Source: Candidatus Iainarchaeum sp. (GTDB taxonomy: Archaea > Iainarchaeota > Iainarchaeia > Iainarchaeales > 1-14-0-10-31-34). From it: DNA of 35,516 nt. Under the pieces are notes generated by a model. That model was not told the origin of the DNA and ran no database searches. It saw only the letters and a program-made list of their open reading frames with translations. Both the position numbers and the translations under genes were made by a program. Shown here in pieces: positions 27,989 through 35,516 of the stretch (positions are counted from its first letter, which is position 1; the number at the start of each line of letters is the position of its first letter). The DNA lies in contig JAFCDN010000013.1 in the NCBI GenBank assembly GCA_017609625.1, positions 1 through 35,516 of the forward strand. Reading direction: 5' to 3'.

Positions 27989-29979
27989 TAGTATTTAGGG
28001 TAATTGTTTTCTTCTTTTTCTGCCATTACAAGGGTTTTTATCAGGCTTAAATCTTCAAGAGAGTTTGCCAGAATTTTGTTGTTTGAAATAGTGTAAAGAA
28101 CATCTCCGATAAATAAAGATCTTTTTACTTCAGTTCCTCCTCCTGAATAATAATAGCCGGATTTTTCCAGTGAATCATCGTCTTCATCAAGGTGAGTGAT
28201 TCTTCCCTGCAACTGGAAACCGTTTTCTAATGAAAGATTATACACATAGGCTCCTTGGAAAGTAAAGTCTCCATACATTGGACCCCAACGGTCTCCTCTT
28301 TCATATGCTTCTCTCTGCTCATCTGAAATCTCTGCTAACTGCACTGGAATCACTAATAAGTTTTTTTCTTTATCAAAAAGAAATGCTTTATGGTCTTGTA
28401 ATGCATAAGATTCTGTTCCTCTGTCTCCAATTATTTCTTTGTACATTTCTTTTGGGTGCTCTACATCAGAAACATCAAACACTGCTATTTTGATTCCCTG
28501 ATACCATGCAAAGTCTCCTTCTTTTGCTTCAATTGTGTCTTTTCCTATTCCAATTAAATGAGTTTCATCTATTGGGTGCAAATAATCAGAGTATCCAGGA
28601 ATTTTTAGTTTTCCTAAAACTTTTGGGTTTTCTGCATTACTTAAATCTATTACAAACAATGGGTCAATTTTTTTGAATGTCACTAAATAACCTTTTTTGC
28701 CCATAAATCTTGCGGAATAAATCTGTTCTCCTGGAGCAAGGTCTTCTAGTTTTCCTTTTATTTCCAGATCTTCTCCAAAGATGTAAATATTGTTTGATGT
28801 GTTTCCTCCCATTCTTGATGCATTGCCTGCTGTAGTTGCTATTCTAAAGTTTCCTTCAAATTCGTCCATTGAAAACTGGTTTAATATTCTTCCTGGAGCC
28901 TGCATTACCCCTAAGTAACCAATTTTTCCGTTTTGCAGAGAAAACTTGTGAACTGAAGTTTGTTCTGTATTGTTTGATATGACACTTTTTACTACATCAA
29001 CTACTTCTGATACAATTGGAATGTAATCAGTGTAATTGTATTGAGTCTGTGCAATGTATAAATTTTCCTGTGATGCATAAAGGTTTTGTGCTGAACCAAC
29101 TACTGTTTCTTTTTCTATTTCTGAATTAAAGTTGTTCATTGAAATTGAAGCTAAAGTAACAAAGCTTTCTGGGTTGATTGGAGGCAGATATCCAATATCA
29201 GTACATCTGCTTATTTCTTTGAATTCATCTCCTTTATCTGAATCAGAATACAATGGAACAATTCCATCTCCGCCATCTTCCAAAACCCTATAGTTTGGAT
29301 AAGAGTTTATTACAAAATAAACATTTTCATTTATTTTTCTTGAATTCAGATAAGAACCTTCAAATTCAACTGTTCTTTTAATCTCTGGATTTTCTTTGCT
29401 GCTTATGTCAATCATTTTTATTACTGCTAAATTGCTTCCATAATAAGGATAATATTCTCCTGGCGCAATTGATTTTTCTGCATTTTGTTTTTCATATTCT
29501 CTGTAACTTTGTCCAAAAACCAATACAACATCTTTGTGAATAAAAATTTCTGTTGGATTAAACTCTAAATCTGTTTTTGATAAAATTTGTGCTGTTTCTG
29601 CTGGAAAAGCTTCTGCTATAATCAAATTTTTGTTTGATATAACATAAATGTATTTTCCGTCTGTTTTTACTATGTCTGCTTCATCTACTCCTTCTACCTG
29701 AATGTTTGTTTCAGAATATCTTGGAGTTGCTGAACTTGAGCTGTCACTTTTTGCTGTTCCGGATTCTGACATCATTGGAGCTCCAATCATGTCCATTATT
29801 CCATAACTTCTTCCATAATTGTTTTGTGCTGCTTCAAAAGTGTTTTTTATTTCTGTGCAAGAAGAAAATTTTGGGATTTCTTTTGTCTGCTTTACTGGCT
29901 CTGGCGGGGTAATGCACCCTGCAATAAATAAACTTGAAACTAAAAACAAAACTAAAACAATTTTTAAACTTTTTTCCAT
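27985..29979 (-). CDS. Beta-propeller domain-containing lipoprotein (archaeal secreted beta-propeller family)
   Basis: LFIAGC lipobox; YSETNIQVEGVDEADIVKTDGKYIYVISNKNLIIAEAFPAE; DLSNAENPKVLGKLKIPGYSDYLHPIDETHLIGIGKD. Confidence 0.88.
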   Translation of the reverse strand: MEKSLKIVLVLFLVSSLFIAGCITPPEPVKQTKEIPKFSSCTEIKNTFEAAQNNYGRSYGIMDMIGAPMMSESGTAKSDSSSSATPRYSETNIQVEGVDEADIVKTDGKYIYVISNKNLIIAEAFPAETAQILSKTDLEFNPTEIFIHKDVVLVFGQSYREYEKQNAEKSIAPGEYYPYYGSNLAVIKMIDISSKENPEIKRTVEFEGSYLNSRKINENVYFVINSYPNYRVLEDGGDGIVPLYSDSDKGDEFKEISRCTDIGYLPPINPESFVTLASISMNNFNSEIEKETVVGSAQNLYASQENLYIAQTQYNYTDYIPIVSEVVDVVKSVISNNTEQTSVHKFSLQNGKIGYLGVMQAPGRILNQFSMDEFEGNFRIATTAGNASRMGGNTSNNIYIFGEDLEIKGKLEDLAPGEQIYSARFMGKKGYLVTFKKIDPLFVIDLSNAENPKVLGKLKIPGYSDYLHPIDETHLIGIGKDTIEAKEGDFAWYQGIKIAVFDVSDVEHPKEMYKEIIGDRGTESYALQDHKAFLFDKEKNLLVIPVQLAEISDEQREAYERGDRWGPMYGDFTFQGAYVYNLSLENGFQLQGRITHLDEDDDSLEKSGYYYSGGGTEVKRSLFIGDVLYTISNNKILANSLEDLSLIKTLVMAEKEENNYPKYY

Positions 29980-30087
29980 TAAATCACCTGCAATGAATTG
30001 TAGCTTTTTCTTTTAATAATCCTTGCTGTTTTTGTAAGGAAAAAAGCTAATTTTTTCACCAGCTGAAACTTTTAAACTAAAAGTAAT

Positions 30088-33000
30088 TTAAGTTATATCT
30101 ATATCCCCACAGTTTGTGGGATAAACCCAGGATTCTGTTTTTTTGTCATAATATGGCGTGCAAGTTGTTATGCATGTTCCTTCAATGCACCCTATTGAAC
30201 AGTATTCAGGTATTTTTTCTTCACAGTTTCCATAAGGGTCTGGGCAAGCATATTTTATTATTCTGCTTGAATCTAAACAGTAATTGGAGTGTAAGCCTTG
30301 ATTGTCTGTGCAGCCATTTGAGGTCACTGTACAAATTGGATTGCATTTTCCATCTGAACAGCCTCCATAACAAATTGTTGGGGGATAATAATCACAAAAC
30401 CCTTGTTCTCCTGAATTACAGTAAGCTTCATTTATGTTGTCGCCAGAACAATAATCGGAATTAACACTAATCCCCTTCTCAAAAATTTCTGAACAAGTTC
30501 CTGTAACAGTATTATTTATTCCATTATCTGAATCTTTGCAGCTAAGGCATTCTCCACCTCTGCACCCATACCTGCATGTTGAATCAAAAGATTCTTGATT
30601 GAGGATATAAACAGATCTGTCATTATTTGAATTACAATAATTTTCTACAATGCCACAATTTTGTTGTGTTTCAGTGCATGAAAAAACTTCGACACCATTA
30701 AGAGTGCAGTAATCATAAGTATCATGCGCGCCCTCCAAAACATCTTGAAGGTCTTTTGTCAAGCCTTTTTCAAATATTTTTATTCCATTATCAGAATCTG
30801 TGCAAGGACTTGGGCAAAATGTTTCATTGCATCTATAATATTGTTCTCCACAATCTGTTTTTTCTATACAAAGCGGATTTTCATCAAAGTAGTTTGGAAA
30901 TCCAGGAGAAACTTTTTCAACACAAACCCAAACCCCTGTTCCTCTGCAACCAAACCAACCATAAAAATTTCCGCCAACAAAACAATCTTCATTGCATTGG
31001 TCTCCATAAGGATTGTTGATTCCTAATGGCGCAGCATAATCACATAATTCTCCTTCATCTAATGTGCCATTGCCACAGCTGTTTGAAACGAGTTCATCAA
31101 ATGTGCTGTTCCAATTATTTAGTTCTTCTTCAAAGTTTCCGTTTTTTATAATATTTTCATAAGTTTGTGTAGCATTTGGATAAGCATCTTTATAATTTCC
31201 GTAATTAATTTTTTTTTCTAATTCCCATTTCCCGTCTGCTTGCTCTAATGCAACCATATAGTGTCCATCATCAGTGTGGCTTGGATACCATTGTTTGTTA
31301 TTTCTTGTATTGACAGTTTCATCAATATGCCATATTAAAAGACCTTTTCCAGGCAAGTATGTGTCATAGCCTATTTTTTGCCTGTTTTCAATAAGAAAAT
31401 ATTCTTCACTAGAAAGATCATTGTCTGTCCATAAACGAAAAACTCCTTGGTTAGAATTTTCTGAATTAGGGAGCTGAATTGTTGCAGGAGATGTTGCAGG
31501 TGTTTTTGGATTTATAAAACCCAGTTTAACTTTGCTCCATGCATCAAAATGTGAAGGATAGCTTCCATCATAATTTGGACCACTCCATGAACCAAGTGCC
31601 ATTACACTCCATAATCCTAATCCATGCGAGTCATAATCATAATCATATAAATCAGGCAAGCCAAATAAATGTCCTATTTCATGACAATAAACTCCTATTG
31701 TCATGTCTTCAGGGTTAGTCCAGTATTCAGGCTGAATTGAATATCTAGAAATATCAACTCCGTCTCGATTTTGTGTAGAAATGCCCCATGCATGTGACCA
31801 AATGTCATTTGAACTCCCTGTTTTTTCTGCGCCAGGACCTGTATGAACTATAACTAAACCTTCAACTTTACCATCTCCATCATTGTCGTATTCAGAAAAG
31901 TCTACTGTCGGATCAATAATTTCTATTAAGTCTTCCGCTAATTTTTGGCTGTTTTGTGGATATCCTCCAATTCCTTGCTGTGCATTAACATAGTATGAAT
32001 ATGTTTCTGGAGCTCTTTTCCATCCCATAGAAGAAGGAAGATTAACTGTTATTATATCAAGCTGGCTGTAAGAATTTTCTCTGTAATATAATCTGACAGA
32101 ACTCTCAGTTTCTGAAAAAATAAGTGAATCAAAAAACAATGGTTCTACTTGAGAAACATTGTCTGAGAAGTCTGCCAAAATAACAAGAATTTTAAAGTCA
32201 GTTGCAGAATCAGCTTCTGATATTGTTTTTGTCAATGCTTTTGATTCTAAATAATCTATAAGCTTAAATTCCCCTGGCTGGTCTAAACCTTTTTCTATTA
32301 GTTCATTCCTTTTTTTTATAGCATAAGGAATTTCTATTATTCCTTCTTTTATTTTTTCTTCAAGGTCTGGATGTGAGGGCATTGGAGAAGGTGCAGATAC
32401 AGAAACAGTTGCAGTCATTGTAGATTCCGAACCTGAAATGTTTTCAATGCTGATTCCAGTATCAGTTCCATCATAATTTCTTGAATCTGGTTGGGTGTCA
32501 AATTTAAATGCAATATTTCCTTCACCGGTTTTTCTTAATTCTACATCATCAACATAATTATATAATGACAAATCCAAATTTCCTGAGCCAGCAGTAATAA
32601 CAAGTTTTGGATTGTCATTTGTTGAATCAGGAGTTGTAAATACACATTTTGTTTGATTCCAGTCTTCTGTTACATTTCCATCGCAGCCCAAACTTCCAAA
32701 ATATGTCTCTCCGCAATAGCTTAAATCATTATCAGAACATATTGTAATTCTTGTTCCTTCTGAATAATTTCCTAATAAACTCCAGTAAGAAAGTATATAT
32801 TCAGTATTTGGTTCAAGAGTTAGAGGTTGATAAAGTTCTAAATTTCCTTTAATTGCCTTTACACAATAATTTCCCGAATGACACTGAAGAGCTGTTATAG
32901 CTTGAGCAGAAGTTTCACAAACTCTTTCTTCGTCTATTTGTGTATCGCAGTCGTTGTCTTTTCCGTCGCAGATTTCAGTTGAGGGAAAACAAGCAGCTTC

Positions 33001-33099
33001 TTTAGACAAAGGTTTAAACGCTTCTCCTATTCCATCTTCAGCACAACCAGAAAAAAGAATAGCAAAAACCAAAAAAAAAAATGCAAAGTTTTTATTCAT
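30088..33099 (-). CDS. Secreted lipoprotein M6-family metalloprotease with MopE-like motif, CBM-like N-terminal domain and Cys-rich C-terminal repeats
   Basis: Lipobox ILFSGC; CFPSTEICDGKDNDCDTQIDE; HEIGHLFGLPDLYDYDYDSHGLGLWSVMALGSW (HExxHxxGLPDLYD); repeated C-DSDNGI-...-DYC-...-GGC/GGEC units. Confidence 0.9.
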   Translation of the reverse strand: MNKNFAFFFLVFAILFSGCAEDGIGEAFKPLSKEAACFPSTEICDGKDNDCDTQIDEERVCETSAQAITALQCHSGNYCVKAIKGNLELYQPLTLEPNTEYILSYWSLLGNYSEGTRITICSDNDLSYCGETYFGSLGCDGNVTEDWNQTKCVFTTPDSTNDNPKLVITAGSGNLDLSLYNYVDDVELRKTGEGNIAFKFDTQPDSRNYDGTDTGISIENISGSESTMTATVSVSAPSPMPSHPDLEEKIKEGIIEIPYAIKKRNELIEKGLDQPGEFKLIDYLESKALTKTISEADSATDFKILVILADFSDNVSQVEPLFFDSLIFSETESSVRLYYRENSYSQLDIITVNLPSSMGWKRAPETYSYYVNAQQGIGGYPQNSQKLAEDLIEIIDPTVDFSEYDNDGDGKVEGLVIVHTGPGAEKTGSSNDIWSHAWGISTQNRDGVDISRYSIQPEYWTNPEDMTIGVYCHEIGHLFGLPDLYDYDYDSHGLGLWSVMALGSWSGPNYDGSYPSHFDAWSKVKLGFINPKTPATSPATIQLPNSENSNQGVFRLWTDNDLSSEEYFLIENRQKIGYDTYLPGKGLLIWHIDETVNTRNNKQWYPSHTDDGHYMVALEQADGKWELEKKINYGNYKDAYPNATQTYENIIKNGNFEEELNNWNSTFDELVSNSCGNGTLDEGELCDYAAPLGINNPYGDQCNEDCFVGGNFYGWFGCRGTGVWVCVEKVSPGFPNYFDENPLCIEKTDCGEQYYRCNETFCPSPCTDSDNGIKIFEKGLTKDLQDVLEGAHDTYDYCTLNGVEVFSCTETQQNCGIVENYCNSNNDRSVYILNQESFDSTCRYGCRGGECLSCKDSDNGINNTVTGTCSEIFEKGISVNSDYCSGDNINEAYCNSGEQGFCDYYPPTICYGGCSDGKCNPICTVTSNGCTDNQGLHSNYCLDSSRIIKYACPDPYGNCEEKIPEYCSIGCIEGTCITTCTPYYDKKTESWVYPTNCGDIDIT

Positions 33100-33121
33100 A
33101 TAATTAATTAATGCATTACTA

Positions 33122-33132
33122 GTATAAAAAAG
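33122..33132 (-). promoter_or_regulatory. TATA-like element for the M6 protease gene
   Basis: Minus-strand CTTTTTTATAC centred about 28 nt upstream of ATG 33099; near-identical context at the S8 gene. Confidence 0.5.
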
Positions 33133-33145
33133 TATTCTTAAAACA

Positions 33146-34126
33146 CTATTTCTTCATTTCTAAAACGTCTTTTACTGCCTGGATTATTTCTTTTGAAGTA
33201 CAGCCAAACTTTTCTAATAGTTCTTCTGGTTCTCCTGATTCTCCAAACCTGTCTTGTATTCCGACAAACTTGATTGGAACAGGAAAACTTTCAGCTAAAA
33301 CTTCTGCTACTGCAGAGCCCATTCCTCCTTGAACCTGGTGTTCTTCTGCTGTAACTACTGCGCCGGTTTTTTTTGCTGCTTCTATAAGAGTTTTTTTGTC
33401 TATTGGTTTTACTGTATGGTTGTTGATTACCATTACTTCAATTCCTTGTTCTTCTAGTTTTTCTGCTGCAATCAAAGCTTCATAAACCATTATTCCGCAT
33501 GCTATAACACAAACATCTTTTCCTTCCCTGAAAACTTCTGCTCTGCCGATTTTGAATGGAGTTTGTTCTGTTGTAATTGTAGGAACTTTTTCTCTTCCAA
33601 ATCTTAAATAAACCGGACCTTTTAGCAGACCTGATTCTATTGTTGCTTTTTCTCCTTCAACTGCATCTGCCGGCACAACCACAACCAGATTTGGAATGCA
33701 TCTGGTTATTGCAATATCTTCTAATGCCTGGTGTGTTGCTCCATCCGGCCCGACAGAAATTCCTGCATGAGCTCCTTCGATTTTTACATTTGCCTGAGAA
33801 TAGCATACACTAATCCTTAATTGATCCCAGTTTCTTCCTGGACTAAATACTGCATAAGAGCTTACAAAAGGAATTTTTCCTTCATCTGACAAGCCAGCTG
33901 CAATTCCCATCATATTTTGTTCTGCTACTCCGACTTCAATAAATCTTTCTGGAAACTTTTCTTCAAACCAGCCCATTCTGGTTGAATCAGATAAATCACA
34001 GCATAATGCAACTATGTTTTCATTTTTTTCTCCTAATGCAACCAATCCTTTTCCATATCCGTCTCTGCTTGGAATTCCTTTTGCTTCATGAATATTTTTT
34101 ATTAAATGCATGTCCTGATTAATCAT
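33146..34126 (-). CDS. Transketolase, C-terminal subunit
   Basis: RDGYGKGLVALGEKNENIVALCCDLSDSTRMGWFEEKFPERFIEVGVAEQNMMGIAAGLSDEGKIPFVSSYAVF. Confidence 0.93.
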   Translation of the reverse strand: MINQDMHLIKNIHEAKGIPSRDGYGKGLVALGEKNENIVALCCDLSDSTRMGWFEEKFPERFIEVGVAEQNMMGIAAGLSDEGKIPFVSSYAVFSPGRNWDQLRISVCYSQANVKIEGAHAGISVGPDGATHQALEDIAITRCIPNLVVVVPADAVEGEKATIESGLLKGPVYLRFGREKVPTITTEQTPFKIGRAEVFREGKDVCVIACGIMVYEALIAAEKLEEQGIEVMVINNHTVKPIDKKTLIEAAKKTGAVVTAEEHQVQGGMGSAVAEVLAESFPVPIKFVGIQDRFGESGEPEELLEKFGCTSKEIIQAVKDVLEMKK

Positions 34127-34127
34127 T

Positions 34128-34979
34128 TTATTCGCCTTCCTTTATTTTTTTTTCTATTTCATTTAATTCTTTCAAAGCTTTTTCTTTTTCTTCTTGGTTT
34201 GGAGCCCTTCCATGCCATGTATGTTTTCCTTCAATAAAAGAAACATCTTTTCCTGGAATAGTGTTTGCAATTATTGCAATGGGTTTTCCTTCAACTTTTT
34301 TTGCTTTTTCAAATGCGTCAATCAGTTCTTCCACTGAATTTCCATTACATGTTATTACATGAAAATTAAATGCCTCAAATTTTTTATCTAATGGATCTAA
34401 TGGCATTACTTTTTCTGTGTTGCCGTCAATCTGAATATAGTTTCTGTCAATCACTATAATATAATTATCTAATTTGTGTTTTGCTGCAAACATAAATGCT
34501 TCCCATGCCTGTCCTTCATTTATTTCTCCGTCTCCAACCAGACAAAACACTTTGAATTTTTTGTTATCCATTTTTGCTGCCAAAGCAATTCCTGCTGTAA
34601 GAGAAGTTCCCTGCCCTAAAGGGCCTGAAGTGCTTTCTATTCCAGGCAAAGCAAGGTTGTGCGGATGGCCTTGCAATCTTGTTCCTAATTTTCTCAGGGT
34701 TTTTAGTTCTTCTACTGGAAAAAAACCAGCTCTAGCCATTGCAGCATATCTTACAGGGCATACATGCCCGTGAGATAAAATTAATCTGTCTCTTTCTTTC
34801 ATTTCAGGGTTTTTGGGATCATGATTTAATGTATTAAAATATAATACAGCCAGCATGTCTGCCATTCCTAATGACCCTGCAGAATGCCCTGATTTTGCTT
34901 CTGCAAGCATTTCAATAATATCTTTTCTTATAGTATTTGACATTAATTTCAATTCTTTTATTTCAGTAATTTTTTCCAT
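34128..34979 (-). CDS. Transketolase, N-terminal subunit (TPP-binding)
   Basis: KSGHSAGSLGMADMLAVLYFNTLNHDPKNP; LSHGHVCPVRYAAMARAGFF; VFCLVGDGEINEGQAWEAFMFAAKHKLDNYIIVIDRN. Confidence 0.94.
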   Translation of the reverse strand: MEKITEIKELKLMSNTIRKDIIEMLAEAKSGHSAGSLGMADMLAVLYFNTLNHDPKNPEMKERDRLILSHGHVCPVRYAAMARAGFFPVEELKTLRKLGTRLQGHPHNLALPGIESTSGPLGQGTSLTAGIALAAKMDNKKFKVFCLVGDGEINEGQAWEAFMFAAKHKLDNYIIVIDRNYIQIDGNTEKVMPLDPLDKKFEAFNFHVITCNGNSVEELIDAFEKAKKVEGKPIAIIANTIPGKDVSFIEGKHTWHGRAPNQEEKEKALKELNEIEKKIKEGE

Positions 34980-35075
34980 TTTTTATCACTCACAAAAATC
35001 AGGTATTGGTTCTAAATGAGTTTAACTTGGAAAATCTTTTTAAACTTATTTCGCAGGGGATTGACGAAAACTGCT

Positions 35076-35516
35076 TTAAGTGATGTTAGGCGTGTCTCCG
35101 TTATCTGCAACGCAAACCATTGTTCCTCCAACTTTTGTGCATGTCTGTCCTATTGGGCAGCCGCATTCCCAGCACCAGCTTTCAAATTCTCCGTTGTTGC
35201 AGTAATTTAATCCAGAGCATTCTCCTGTTGGAGTGCCGTTAGAGCAGAGTGGACATTTTCCTGGGCTTTGTGCGGTTCCATTTAATATTTGTGCAAGCAT
35301 TACAACATCAACTGCGCCTAAACTTCCGTTCCTGCTTAAATCTGCACAGCAGACATTTTCTGGAACAGGAGTTGTTCCTCTGTAAACAATTTCTGTTAAT
35401 AAATTCAGGTCTGTTTCTGTAATGTTTTGGTCTCCGTCTACATCTCCAATCTTTTGTCCTGTTATGCAGGGAGTTAAATTTACTGGGCCTTCAACATAGA
35501 CTTCTTTGTTTATTAT
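35076..35516 (-). CDS. Dockerin-containing, Cys-rich secreted protein, 5' end beyond the window
   Basis: Open frame extends to the window edge: IINKEVYVEGPVNLTPCITGQKIGDVDGDQNITETDLNLLTEIVYRG...CCADLSRNGSLGAVDVVMLAQILNG...; the ORF-track M at 35300 is internal. Two dockerin-like Ca-binding repeats. Confidence 0.8.
   Translation of the reverse strand: MINKEVYVEGPVNLTPCITGQKIGDVDGDQNITETDLNLLTEIVYRGTTPVPENVCCADLSRNGSLGAVDVVMLAQILNGTAQSPGKCPLCSNGTPTGECSGLNYCNNGEFESWCWECGCPIGQTCTKVGGTMVCVADNGDTPNIT

Noticed and set aside
35076-35300. Treating the ORF-track 74-aa ORF as a complete small Cys-rich protein
   Set aside because: The frame stays open to the window edge and encodes dockerin repeats upstream, so the M at 35300 is internal.

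Overview
AT-rich archaeal window, probably from a DPANN-like lineage (placement uncertain). (1) 95-13115, minus strand: a long informational operon, rpoH-rpoB''-rpoB'-rpoA'-rpoA''-rpl30e-nusA-rps12-rps7-fusA. The fusA (EF-2) gene carries a 547-aa LAGLIDADG intein exactly inside the Walker A/P-loop (GHIDHGK|TT). (2) 13.3-18.2 kb: CTP-dependent riboflavin kinase with an N-terminal HTH (RbkR-like), a charged low-complexity protein, a membrane-anchored lipoprotein, a tandemly duplicated two-gene membrane module (120 aa + 56-58 aa, twice), UppP, and a divergent VapBC-like pair. (3) 18.2-35.5 kb: several secreted proteins or lipoproteins (MopE-motif/subtilase/Asp-box/dockerin protein, MopE-motif/M6 metalloprotease, beta-propeller lipoprotein, dockerin protein cut by the window edge) interleaved with MATE, a 2-oxoacid:ferredoxin oxidoreductase pair, a VIT1/CCC1-like protein, DUF211, GT4 and a split transketolase. 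The best leads are the P-loop intein in EF-2, an S8 protease whose catalytic domain is interrupted by an Asp-box propeller, the shared leader and promoter on two unrelated proteases, the duplicated small membrane-protein module, and three back-to-back perfect palindromes inside an ORF. No rRNA, tRNA or CRISPR array was recognised. All family calls come from reading motifs; no database search was run.
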